From positions 187,928 to 251,927 of the forward strand of contig NZ_LMDW01000001.1 of the NCBI RefSeq assembly GCF_001425205.1: a DNA stretch of 64,000 bases, written 5' to 3'. Under the pieces are notes generated by a model. It searched no databases, was not told the DNA's origin, and saw nothing but the letters and a program-made list of their open reading frames with translations. The stretch is from Variovorax sp. Root411. GTDB lineage: Bacteria > Pseudomonadota > Gammaproteobacteria > Burkholderiales > Burkholderiaceae_C. The translations under genes were made by a program, and so were the position numbers. Positions 45,338 to 55,961 of this stretch are shown here, in pieces (the first letter of the stretch is position 1; every line of letters begins with the position of its first letter).

Positions 45338-46171
45338 ATGCAACAACAACAACCCAGCAATTTCCTGCCGCTGGCCATCCGCACCGTGGGTGCCTGGGCC
45401 GTCACGCTCGTGCTGTTCTTCCCGCTCGGCTGGCTGTTCCTCACGGCCTTCAAGACCGAGCTGCAGGCGATCCACGTGCCGCCGCTCTTCGTCTTCGAGC
45501 CCACGCTCGACAACTTCGGCGAAGTGCAGCGACGCAGCGACTACCTGCTGTATGCGCGCAACTCGCTCATCACCAGCCTGGGCTCGACCATCCTCGGCCT
45601 GTTGATCGCGGCGCCGGCTGCGTACTCGATGGCCTTCTTCCGCACGAAGAAGACGCGCGACATCCTGATGTGGATGCTCTCCACCAAGATGATGCCGGCC
45701 GTCGGCGCGCTGGTGCCGATCTACGTGCTGGCGCAGACCGCGGGCATGCTGGATTCGCTCACCGCGCTGACCATCGTGTTCACGCTGTCGAACCTGCCGA
45801 TCATGGTGTGGATGCTCTACAGCGCCTACAAGGACATTCCGAACGAGATCCTGGAGGCCGCGCGCATGGACGGCGCAAACCTGTGGACCGAGTTCCGCCA
45901 TGTCGTGCTGCCGCTGTCGGTGGGCGGCCTCGCATCGACCGGCCTCCTGTGCCTGGTGCTGAGCTGGAACGAGGCCTTCTGGGCATTGAACCTCACCTCC
46001 GCCAAGGCCGGCACGCTGGCCACGCTCATCGCCTCGTACTCCAGCCCCGAGGGCCTGTTCTGGGCCAAGTTGTCGGCCGCCTCGCTGATGGCCATCGCGC
46101 CCATTGTCGTGTTCGGCTGGTTCAGCCAGAAGCAACTGGTGCAAGGCCTGACCTTCGGCGCCGTCAAGTAA
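45338..46171 (+). CDS. mtlG: polyol ABC transporter permease (MtlG/SmoG-like)
   Basis: 277-residue MalG-type permease, the second half of the channel. Helices are near 13-35, 73-98, 105-128, 140-160, 185-205 and 245-265; the EAA loop is EILEAARMDGANLWTEFRHV. A GAGGAGCGGCAAGCC ribosome site precedes the ATG. The short polar N-terminus MQQQQPSN before the first helix is normal for the family. It is followed 17 bp later by the ATPase gene. Confidence 0.9.
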   Translation: MQQQQPSNFLPLAIRTVGAWAVTLVLFFPLGWLFLTAFKTELQAIHVPPLFVFEPTLDNFGEVQRRSDYLLYARNSLITSLGSTILGLLIAAPAAYSMAFFRTKKTRDILMWMLSTKMMPAVGALVPIYVLAQTAGMLDSLTALTIVFTLSNLPIMVWMLYSAYKDIPNEILEAARMDGANLWTEFRHVVLPLSVGGLASTGLLCLVLSWNEAFWALNLTSAKAGTLATLIASYSSPEGLFWAKLSAASLMAIAPIVVFGWFSQKQLVQGLTFGAVK

Positions 46172-46188
46172 AGAAAGGGAGACATCTC

Positions 46189-47229
<1,041 letters not shown>

Positions 47230-47266
47230 ACTTCATCCTCCCACCGTCTTTTCAACGGACATTCCC

Positions 47267-48697
47267 GTGACCATCGCGCACATTCCACCGGCTCCCACGG
47301 AGTTCACGGTGCTTCACCTGGGCCTGGGCTCGTTCCACCGCGCCCACCAGGCGGTCTACCTGCAGCGGCTGATCGACGCGGGCGACAACCGCTGGTCGCT
47401 CTCGGGCGCCAACATCCGGCCCGACATGGCCGAGGTCGTCGCCGCGCTGCAGGCGCAGGGCGGCCGCTACACGCTCGAAACCGTGTCGCCCGCGGGCGAG
47501 TACCGCTACGAAGAGATCGAGGCCATCCGCGAGGTGCTGCCATGGGAGCGTTCGCTGGCCGGCGTGATCGCGCGTGGCGCGGCGCCGTCGACCCGCATCG
47601 TGTCGTTCACCGTGACCGAGGCGGGCTACTACCTCGACAACAAGGGCAGGCTCGACCTGTCGTTCGGCGACCTCGCGGCCGATGTCGAGCGCGCACGCCG
47701 GGGTGAGGCGAGCGGCGACAGCGTGACCATCTACGGCGCGATCTGCGCCATCCTGCGCGCGCGCAAGGCCGCGAACGCGGGCCCGGTCACGCTGCTCAAC
47801 TGCGACAACCTGCGCCACAACGGCGAGCGCTTTCGCGCCGGTCTGCTGGAGTTCATCGAACTGGCGGGCGATGCGGATCTGCTGGCCTGGGTGAACGCGA
47901 ACACGCGCTGCCCGAACGCGATGGTCGACCGCATCACGCCGCGCCCGCCGCCCGAACTGCGCGCGCGCGTGAAGGCTGCAACGGGACGCGACGACGCGGC
48001 CGCCATCACCGGCGAGAGCTTCATCCAGTGGGTGATCGAAGACGACTTCGCGGCCGGCCGTCCCGACTGGGGCCGCGTGGGCGTGGAACTGGTCGCGTCG
48101 GTGCAGCCTTACGAAGAGGCCAAGATCCGCATCCTCAACGCCACGCACAGCTGCATTGCCTGGGCGGGAACGCTCGCGGGTCTCGACTTCATCCACGAAG
48201 GCACGCATGACGCGGCCATCCGCAAGATGGCGTTCGACTACGTCACCGACGACGTCATCCCCTGCCTGAGCCCGAGCCCGATCGACCTCGCGGCCTATCG
48301 CGACGTGGTGCTCGACCGTTTCGGCAATCCGTCCATCCGCGACACCAACCAGCGCGTGGCGGCGGACGGCTTCTCGAAGATTCCCGGCTTCATCGCGCCG
48401 ACGGTGCGCGAGCGGCTCGCGGCGGGCCAGACCATCGAAAGCGTCGCGATGCTGCCCGCGCTGTTCCTTGCTTTTCTGCAGCGCTGGCATCGTGGGGCGT
48501 TGCCCTATGCGTACCAGGACCAGGGCATGGACGAGGCCGCGGCGCATGCGATCTGCAATGCCGCCGATCCGGTGCTCGCCCTGTGTTCGGACGCGGGTCT
48601 GTGGGGCGCCGCCTCAGGCGATGCACGCCTGGTCGATGCTGTTCGAGGTGCGAGCGGCCGAGTAGAAGATTTCCTGAACGCTGGAGCAACGAAATGA
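47267..48697 (+). CDS. mtlD: mannitol/arabitol dehydrogenase family protein (long-chain polyol dehydrogenase)
   Basis: 476-residue NAD-dependent polyol-specific long-chain dehydrogenase, oxidising D-mannitol to fructose and/or D-arabitol to xylulose. The N-terminal nucleotide fold is VLHLGLGSFHRAHQAVYLQ (15-33), with NCDNLRHNG near 178. The catalytic set K-x4-N-x2-H is AKIRILNATHSC (Lys286, Asn291, His294), matching the metal-independent active site of the Pseudomonas mannitol dehydrogenase. The kinases that would use its products (fructokinase and xylulokinase) are both in the operon. Its stop overlaps the next ATG by 4 bp. Confidence 0.9.
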   Translation: MTIAHIPPAPTEFTVLHLGLGSFHRAHQAVYLQRLIDAGDNRWSLSGANIRPDMAEVVAALQAQGGRYTLETVSPAGEYRYEEIEAIREVLPWERSLAGVIARGAAPSTRIVSFTVTEAGYYLDNKGRLDLSFGDLAADVERARRGEASGDSVTIYGAICAILRARKAANAGPVTLLNCDNLRHNGERFRAGLLEFIELAGDADLLAWVNANTRCPNAMVDRITPRPPPELRARVKAATGRDDAAAITGESFIQWVIEDDFAAGRPDWGRVGVELVASVQPYEEAKIRILNATHSCIAWAGTLAGLDFIHEGTHDAAIRKMAFDYVTDDVIPCLSPSPIDLAAYRDVVLDRFGNPSIRDTNQRVAADGFSKIPGFIAPTVRERLAAGQTIESVAMLPALFLAFLQRWHRGALPYAYQDQGMDEAAAHAICNAADPVLALCSDAGLWGAASGDARLVDAVRGASGRVEDFLNAGATK

Positions 48698-49482
48698 GCG
48701 AACGCCTGAAGAACCGCCACGTGCTGCTGACCGGTGCCGGCGGCGGCATCGGCCTGGCCGTTGCCGAGGCCTGCATCGCCGAGGGCGCGCGCTGCAGCGT
48801 GGTCGACCGTGCACCGGCTGCGCCCGAGGCGGTGCGGGCGCTGCAGCAGCGCCATCCCGACCACCTGGCCTACATTGCGGCCGACGTCACCGACACGCAG
48901 GCCATCGCGCACATGCTGGCCGAGGCGCAGGTCGCCTTCGGGCCGATTCACACGCTGTTCAACAACGCCGCGGTGTTCGACCTGGCGCCGCTGCTCGACA
49001 GCGACGAAGCCTCGTTCGACCGCCTCTTCGCGGTCAACGTGAAGGGCATGTTCTTCGTGATGCAGGCCGTGCTGCGCCACATGGTCGAGGCGGGCACGCA
49101 GGGCGCGTCGGTCATCAACATGGCCTCGCAGGCCGGGCGCCGCGGCGAGGCGCTGGTGTCGCACTACTGCGCGACCAAGGCGGCCGTCATCAGCTACACG
49201 CAGAGCGCCGCACTGGCCATGGCGCCGCACGGCATCCGCGTCAACGGCATTGCTCCCGGTGTGGTCGATACGCCGATGTGGGACCATGTCGACAGCCTGT
49301 TCGCCAAGGCCGAAGGGCTGGCGCCCGGAGAGAAGAAGCGGCGCGTCGGCCTTGAGGTGCCGCTTGGCCGCATGGGCATGCCGAGCGATATCGCGGGGGC
49401 GGCTGTGTTTCTGGCCAGCGACGAGGCGCGCTACATCACGGCGCAGACCTTGAATGTCGATGGTGGCAATGTCATGAGTTGA
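48694..49482 (+). CDS. short-chain dehydrogenase (sorbitol/galactitol-type SDR)
   Basis: 262-residue classical SDR. The cofactor motif is TGAGGGIG at 13-20, NNAAVF follows near 90, and the catalytic set is Ser145, Tyr158 and Lys162 in INMASQAG and HYCATKAA. The C-terminal LNVDGG motif is present. The start ATG overlaps the mtlD stop (ATGA). In this operon it probably oxidises a second polyol such as sorbitol or xylitol to a ketose, widening the range of substrates. The P. fluorescens mannitol operon has no SDR at this place (to my knowledge). Confidence 0.88.
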   Translation: MSERLKNRHVLLTGAGGGIGLAVAEACIAEGARCSVVDRAPAAPEAVRALQQRHPDHLAYIAADVTDTQAIAHMLAEAQVAFGPIHTLFNNAAVFDLAPLLDSDEASFDRLFAVNVKGMFFVMQAVLRHMVEAGTQGASVINMASQAGRRGEALVSHYCATKAAVISYTQSAALAMAPHGIRVNGIAPGVVDTPMWDHVDSLFAKAEGLAPGEKKRRVGLEVPLGRMGMPSDIAGAAVFLASDEARYITAQTLNVDGGNVMS

Positions 49483-49521
49483 GATGAGAGATTTCTTTTC
49501 TGTTCGAGGCGGTGGGTTTCG

Positions 49522-49593
49522 TTCGGGGCGCGCTCACGCCGACGGGGGACATTCGCGGAGGGGAGTACCCGGTGGCCTGTGCACGCCCCCGAA
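49522..49593 (+). repeat. 72-bp intergenic repeat, copy 1
   Basis: The segment from TTCGGGGCGCG to CCCCGAA, containing TCACGCCGACGGGGGACATT and AGTACCCGGTGGCCTGTGCA, recurs at 61447-61519 in the same orientation with only about three differences. It lies between the SDR gene and the aldolase gene. No terminal repeats or open frame of its own are evident. Confidence 0.75.
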
Positions 49594-49616
49594 TGCAAGT
49601 TTCAAGTAGGCAACCC

Positions 49617-50288
49617 ATGAATGAAGATTTCCACCTGTACCTAGACAGCGCCGACCTGGAAGAGCTCAAGGCCTGCCTGCCGCACCCGGTAGTACATGGC
49701 GTAACGACCAACCCGACGCTGCTCAAGCGTGCGGGTATCGGACGCGGCGAAGTGCCCGGCCTGCTGAAGCGCTGCATCGAGCTGGGTGCACGACAAGTGC
49801 AGGCACAGGTGTATTCCAGCGAAGTCGACGGCATGCTGGAAGACGCGCAGGCCCTGCTCTCGCACTTCGACCGAGGCCAACTCGTCGTGAAGATTCCCGC
49901 CACGCGCCAGGGCCTCGATGCCGGCGCGCGCCTCATTGCGCAGGGCGTGCCCGTCACCTGGACGGCGGTGTATGCGCCCGAGCAGGCGCACTTCGCCGCG
50001 CAACTGGGCGCGGCCTATGCGGCGCCGTATCTCGGACGGCTCGAAGACAGCGGCGTCGATGGCCTGGCGTTGATCGGGCAGATGCAGGCGCTGGTCGCGC
50101 TGCGTCCTTCGTCCGGCACGCGACTGCTGGTGGCCAGCATCCGCTCGCGCGAGGCCTACCTTGCCCTGCTGGGGCTCGGCGTGGGAGCCATCACCATCCC
50201 GCCGCGCCTCTTTGCCGAACTGCTCGACCATCCCGCCACCCTGGCCGCCGAACGCGGCTTTTTGGCGGATGCTCGCGCACTGCCCTGA
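49617..50288 (+). CDS. transaldolase / fructose-6-phosphate aldolase-like protein
   Basis: 223-residue class I aldolase of the small transaldolase family (FSA-like, about 220 residues; classical transaldolases such as the gene at 36711 are about 318). Motifs are LYLDSADLEELKA, HGVTTNPTLLKRAG, the Schiff-base lysine in QLVVKIPATRQGL (Lys92) and AYAAPYLGRLEDSG with the FSA-type tyrosine. It probably handles fructose 6-phosphate or a related sugar phosphate derived from polyols. The ATG at 49617 begins the family N-terminus; the frame upstream crosses the 72-bp repeat and is rejected. It is 17 bp before the kinase gene. Confidence 0.85.
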   Translation: MNEDFHLYLDSADLEELKACLPHPVVHGVTTNPTLLKRAGIGRGEVPGLLKRCIELGARQVQAQVYSSEVDGMLEDAQALLSHFDRGQLVVKIPATRQGLDAGARLIAQGVPVTWTAVYAPEQAHFAAQLGAAYAAPYLGRLEDSGVDGLALIGQMQALVALRPSSGTRLLVASIRSREAYLALLGLGVGAITIPPRLFAELLDHPATLAAERGFLADARALP

Positions 50289-50305
50289 TCGAGAATGCAG
50301 ACACC

Positions 50306-51271
50306 ATGCGCATAGCACTCACGGGCGAAGCCCTCATCGATTTCACCGCCAGCGAGGCGGGCACCCTGGCGTTCCTGGGCCACGAGGGCGGTTCCCCGCT
50401 CAACACGGCCGTGGCCTGCGCGCGGCTCGGGCAGCCGACCGGTTTTCTCACGCAGCTGTCGACCGACCTGTTCGGCGAGCGGCTGATGGGTTTCCTGCAG
50501 CGCAACGGCGTGGACACCAGCCTCATCCTGCGCAGCAACGCGCCCTCGACGCTGGCCTTCGTCGAACGCACACCGCAGACCAACCGCTATGCCTTCTACA
50601 CGCGCGGCAGTGCCGACGCCACCTGGGCGCCCGAGCCGCTGCCGCAGTTGCCGGCGAACTGCCGCTTCCTGCACTTCGGCTCGATCTCGCTGCTGCAGGA
50701 ACCGGCTGCTACGCGCATCGCCGAGCTCGTCGCGGCAAACGCGGGGCACCGCGTGATCGTGTTCGACCCCAACGTGCGGCCCAGCCTGATCCCCGACATG
50801 GCGGCTTACCGTACCAGCGTCACGGGTTGGTTCGGCATGGCCGATCTGGTCAAGCTCAGCGACGAAGATGCTGCGCTGCTCTCGCCCGGCCAGCCGGTCG
50901 ACGCGCTCGCGGCCGAGTGCCTGACGGCCGGCGCGCGCGCGGTGATCGTCACGCGCGGCGGCGACGGCGCGACGCTCTGGCGAACGGGCCACGAGCCACT
51001 GACCGTGGCCGCGCCGCGCGTCACGCTGGTCGACACCATCGGCGCGGGCGACACCTTCACGGCCGGGCTTTCGGTGTCGCTGCTTGCGCATGGCGTGGAG
51101 CACCCGGCCCAGCTCGGTGAACTGGGCGACGAAGCCTGGACCGAGGTGCTGCGTTTCGCCGCCACCGCCGCCGCCCTGAACTGCACCCGGGAAGGCGCAG
51201 ATCCGCCCACGCTGCAGGCCGTTCACAACGCGCTTGCCGAGGCAGACAATGGGGCTGCTTCCCGGTCCTGA
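50306..51271 (+). CDS. mtlZ: PfkB-family carbohydrate kinase (fructokinase)
   Basis: 321-residue ribokinase-fold kinase. The N-terminal substrate motif is ALTGEALIDFTA with GGSPLNTAVACARLG (28-42), and the C-terminal ATP/anion-hole motif is DTIGAGDTFTAG with the catalytic Asp249. Fructokinases of polyol operons have this shape. It would phosphorylate fructose made from mannitol or sorbitol, giving fructose 6-phosphate for Pgi or the FSA-like aldolase. The symbol follows the P. fluorescens mannitol operon and is tentative. Confidence 0.88.
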   Translation: MRIALTGEALIDFTASEAGTLAFLGHEGGSPLNTAVACARLGQPTGFLTQLSTDLFGERLMGFLQRNGVDTSLILRSNAPSTLAFVERTPQTNRYAFYTRGSADATWAPEPLPQLPANCRFLHFGSISLLQEPAATRIAELVAANAGHRVIVFDPNVRPSLIPDMAAYRTSVTGWFGMADLVKLSDEDAALLSPGQPVDALAAECLTAGARAVIVTRGGDGATLWRTGHEPLTVAAPRVTLVDTIGAGDTFTAGLSVSLLAHGVEHPAQLGELGDEAWTEVLRFAATAAALNCTREGADPPTLQAVHNALAEADNGAASRS

Positions 51272-51295
51272 CTCCATGCTCATGCTCATGCTGCA

Positions 51296-52249
51296 ATGAC
51301 GACGTCCACCCGCAAGCGTTCGATTCCTCGTCAGCGCCAACCCGAGCTGGAGCGCGACTTTGCACGCTCTCCATCGCTGGGCTACGAGGCCCCTGAAACC
51401 GGTTTGGTGCGCTGCCTCGCGCATGGCTTTCCGAGTCCGCTGGTGCGATGGCACTTCCATGAAGACTACGAGCTGCACCTGATCACCGAGACCTCGGGCA
51501 AAGCCTTCATCGGAGACTGGATCGGGCCGTTCCAGCCCGGACACCTCGTGCTGTGCGGGCCACGCCTGCCGCACAACTGGATCTCGCTCGACGTGCCCGA
51601 AGGCGGCGCCGCGGGGCGCGACAGGGTGATCCAGTTCCGCCACGAACCGATCGAGCATGCGGCCGAACAGATTCCCGAACTGCGCGAAGTAATGCAGCTG
51701 CTGGAGCGGGCGCGCCACGGCATCGAATTCTTCGGCATGTCGCAGAGCGCGCAGGCGCACTGGGACACCATCAAGGCCGCGCGCGGCGTGCGGCGCCTGG
51801 GCCTGTTCCTCGACTTCATGGCCGACCTCGCGCAATGCACCGACTACCGGCTGTTGTCGAGCGTGCAGATGCAGGGCGCGCAGGGCATCGAGGGCGATGC
51901 GCAGGTCGACCAGATCAACGACATCGTCAACCGCATCACCAGCAACATGGCGGAGTCGATCTCGATGTCAGACGTGGCGGCCGAACTGGGCATGAGCGAG
52001 AGCCGCTTCAGCCGCTTCTTCCGGCGCTCCACCGGCAACAGCTTCACCGACTTCGTCAACCGTGTGCGCATCAACAGCGCCTGCCACCTGCTGATGCAGA
52101 CCGATCACTACGTGACCGACATCTGCTACCAGGTGGGCTTCAACAACGTGGCGAATTTCAATCGACGTTTTCTTGAAATCAAGGGAATGACGCCGAGCGA
52201 ATTCCGAAAGCAGGCAGACACCCGCTTCGGCGGCGGCATCTCTTCCTAA
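51296..52249 (+). CDS. mtlR: AraC-family transcriptional regulator of the polyol operon
   Basis: 317-residue AraC-type activator. The N-terminal cupin-like sensor has WHFHEDYELHLIT near 51-63 and PGHLVLCGPRLPHNW near 80. The C-terminal double helix-turn-helix lies at about 205-310 (ISMSDVAAELGMSESRFSRFF; ICYQVGFNNVANFNRRF; GMTPSEFRK). Its position inside the polyol operon and resemblance to MtlR of pseudomonads make it the likely activator of the 43017 promoter, responding to polyols (inference). Confidence 0.88.
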   Translation: MTTSTRKRSIPRQRQPELERDFARSPSLGYEAPETGLVRCLAHGFPSPLVRWHFHEDYELHLITETSGKAFIGDWIGPFQPGHLVLCGPRLPHNWISLDVPEGGAAGRDRVIQFRHEPIEHAAEQIPELREVMQLLERARHGIEFFGMSQSAQAHWDTIKAARGVRRLGLFLDFMADLAQCTDYRLLSSVQMQGAQGIEGDAQVDQINDIVNRITSNMAESISMSDVAAELGMSESRFSRFFRRSTGNSFTDFVNRVRINSACHLLMQTDHYVTDICYQVGFNNVANFNRRFLEIKGMTPSEFRKQADTRFGGGISS

Positions 52250-52269
52250 ACAACAGCCGGGGGTTCATC

Positions 52270-53745
52270 TTGTACCTGGGACTCGACCTCGGCACGTCCG
52301 AGCTCAAGGCGCTCCTGCTCGCCGACGATCACCGCATCGTCGGCGTGGCCCGCGCGCCGCTCACGGTCGAACGGCCGCGGCCGCTGTGGTCGGAGCAGGC
52401 GCCGCAGCAGTGGTGGCATGCGCTCGAGGAGGGGATGCGTGCGCTCGGCAAGTCGCATCCCGAGGAACTCGCGGCGGTGCGCGCCATCGGCCTGTCGGGG
52501 CAGATGCACGGCGCCACGCTGCTCGATGCGGCGGGCGAGGTGCTGCGCCCCGCGATCCTCTGGAACGACGGCCGCAGCGGCGCGCAGTGCGATGAACTCA
52601 CGCGCGCCGTGCCGCGGCTTGGCGAGATCGCAGGCAACCTCGCGATGCCGGGGTTCACCGCGCCCAAGCTGCTGTGGGTGCGCGAGCACGAGCCCGAGAT
52701 ATTCAATCGCGTCGCGCGCGTGCTGCTGCCGAAGGATTGGCTGCGCTTCATGCTCAGCGGCGAGGCGGTCAGCGAGATGTCGGACGCGGCGGGCACGCTG
52801 TGGCTCGACGTCGGGGCGCGCGACTGGTCCGACGAACTGCTCGCGGCCACGGGCCTCACGCGCGCGCACATGCCGCGGCTGGTCGAAGGCAGCGAGGTGT
52901 CGGCGCGGCTCAAGCCCGAACTGGCGGCGCGCTGGGGCGTGGGCAGCGGCGGCGTGGTGATCGCGGGCGGTGCCGGCGACAACGCGGCCAGCGCCGTCGG
53001 CATGGGCCTCGTCGAGCCGGGGCAGGGATTCGTGTCACTCGGCACCTCGGGCGTGGTGTTCGTCTCGACCGACCGCTTCCTGCCGAACCCCGCGCAGGCG
53101 ATGCACGCCTTCTGCCATGCGCTGCCGGGGCGGTGGCACCAGATGTCGGTGATGCTCTCGGCCGCGAGTGCGGTGAGCTGGGCGGCGAAGACTTTCAAGT
53201 TCGCGGACGAGGCCGCGCTGCTCGAAGCGGCGGCGTCTGTCCCGCTGGCACAGCGCGAGCGCTGTCCGCTGTTCCTGCCGTATCTCTCGGGCGAACGTTC
53301 GCCGCATAACAACCCCAATGCGCAGGGCGTGCTGTTCGGGCTGACGCACGCACACGGGCCAGCCGAAATCGCGTACGCCGTGATCGAGGGCGTGAGCCTC
53401 GGCCTGCGCGACGGCTTCGACACCCTGCGGCTGCCGGCCGGGATGCCGCTGCGCGAAGTGGCGCTGGTGGGCGGTGGTGCGCGCAGCGTGTGGTGGGGGC
53501 AACTGCTGGCCGACATCTTCGGCGTGACGCTCACGCTCTATGCGGGCAGCGAGACGGGCGGGGCGCTGGGTGCGGCGCGGCTGGCGTGGCTCGCCGATGG
53601 GGGCAGCGTCGCCGAGGTGTGCACGCTGCCGCCGGTGAAGCAGAAGCTGACGCCATCGACCGAAGGGGCCGACGGGCACAGGACGCGGCATGCGCGGTTC
53701 CAGGTACTGTACATGGCGTTGCGCGACCAGTTTCGATCAACCTAA
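52270..53745 (+). CDS. xylB: xylulokinase
   Basis: 491-residue FGGY-family kinase phosphorylating D-xylulose, the product of arabitol or xylitol oxidation (mtlY in pseudomonad operons). The N-terminal phosphate motif is YLGLDLGTSELKALLL, the xylulokinase-specific substrate motif is LSGQMHGATLLD (75-86), and the catalytic Asp237 is in IAGGAGDNAASA. The C-terminal ATP-binding segment is VALVGGGARSVWWGQLLA. The start is TTG at 52270 with GGGGG 8 bases upstream; no ATG is available near the conserved N-terminus. It is the last gene of the operon and converges on groEL. Confidence 0.93.
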   Translation: MYLGLDLGTSELKALLLADDHRIVGVARAPLTVERPRPLWSEQAPQQWWHALEEGMRALGKSHPEELAAVRAIGLSGQMHGATLLDAAGEVLRPAILWNDGRSGAQCDELTRAVPRLGEIAGNLAMPGFTAPKLLWVREHEPEIFNRVARVLLPKDWLRFMLSGEAVSEMSDAAGTLWLDVGARDWSDELLAATGLTRAHMPRLVEGSEVSARLKPELAARWGVGSGGVVIAGGAGDNAASAVGMGLVEPGQGFVSLGTSGVVFVSTDRFLPNPAQAMHAFCHALPGRWHQMSVMLSAASAVSWAAKTFKFADEAALLEAAASVPLAQRERCPLFLPYLSGERSPHNNPNAQGVLFGLTHAHGPAEIAYAVIEGVSLGLRDGFDTLRLPAGMPLREVALVGGGARSVWWGQLLADIFGVTLTLYAGSETGGALGAARLAWLADGGSVAEVCTLPPVKQKLTPSTEGADGHRTRHARFQVLYMALRDQFRST

Positions 53746-53763
53746 ACGTAGCGCGCAATAAAA

Positions 53764-53785
53764 AAGGGCCGCTTGCGCGGCCCTT
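53764..53785 (-). terminator. Rho-independent terminator of groESL
   Basis: AAGGGCCGC-TTGC-GCGGCCCTT on plus; on the minus strand the stem is followed by TTTTTTATT. It sits 35 bp after the groEL stop and can also serve the convergent xylB message, where T residues follow less regularly. Confidence 0.88.
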
Positions 53786-53819
53786 CTTGTTTGGTGAGCA
53801 GGTGAGCTCAGCCGGGCAA

Positions 53820-55478
<1,659 letters not shown>

Positions 55479-55501
55479 TTACTCCGAATGGGATGTTTGA
55501 A

Positions 55502-55792
55502 TTACTTCTCGACGACTGCGAACAGGTCGTCTTCCTTCATGACCAGCAGTTCGTCGCCATCGACCTTGACGGTCTGGCCGCTGTACTTGCCGAACAGGAC
55601 GCGGTCGCCGACCTTGACGGTCAGCGCGGTCAGGTCGCCCTTGTCGGTGCGCTTGCCCGGGCCCACGGCCAGGACTTCACCCTGATCGGGCTTTTCAGCG
55701 GCTGCGTCGGGGATGACGATGCCGGAGGCGGTCTTGGTTTCGCTGTCAACACGCTTGACGATCACGCGATCGGCCAAAGGACGAAGTTTCAT
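55502..55792 (-). CDS. groES: co-chaperonin GroES
   Basis: 96-residue lid of the GroEL chamber. It begins [16 protein letters not shown]; the mobile loop that touches GroEL is around 17-32 ([15 protein letters not shown]), and [10 protein letters not shown] and [12 protein letters not shown] follow. It is the first gene of the groESL operon. CIRCE lies about 90-116 bp upstream of the ATG, giving a leader of about 110 nt that itself carries the CIRCE hairpin. ATG 55790-55792 is the family start; GGAG lies 7 bases before it. Confidence 0.98.
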   Translation of the reverse strand: MKLRPLADRVIVKRVDSETKTASGIVIPDAAAEKPDQGEVLAVGPGKRTDKGDLTALTVKVGDRVLFGKYSGQTVKVDGDELLVMKEDDLFAVVEK

Positions 55793-55881
55793 TGCATCTC
55801 CTGGATGTATGGATAAGAAACGGATTTGTGGTCGGGCGCCGGACCGGAGGCCGGCAGCCCATCGACTGGAAGCGAGGGCTG

Positions 55882-55908
55882 TTAGCACTCATCAGCAGCG
55901 AGTGCTAA
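55882..55908 (-). promoter_or_regulatory. CIRCE operator (HrcA site) of groESL
   Basis: TTAGCACTC-N9-GAGTGCTAA, a perfect match to the 9-9-9 CIRCE consensus. HrcA binds it to repress groESL in the absence of heat stress. The predicted transcription start lies within it. Confidence 0.97.
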
Positions 55909-55935
55909 TCATAAGGGCAATCGATGGGCTTTCAA
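55908..55935 (-). promoter_or_regulatory. groESL promoter, sigma70-like with a possible sigma32 overlap
   Basis: Minus-strand TTGAAA (55935-55930), 16-base spacer and TATGAT (55913-55908). CTTGAAA with a downstream CCCTTAT also resembles a sigma32 promoter. The -10 box touches CIRCE, so HrcA would block RNA polymerase directly. Confidence 0.75.
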
Positions 55936-55961
55936 GGGGTGGGGGTTGCCGGCGGGTGCTG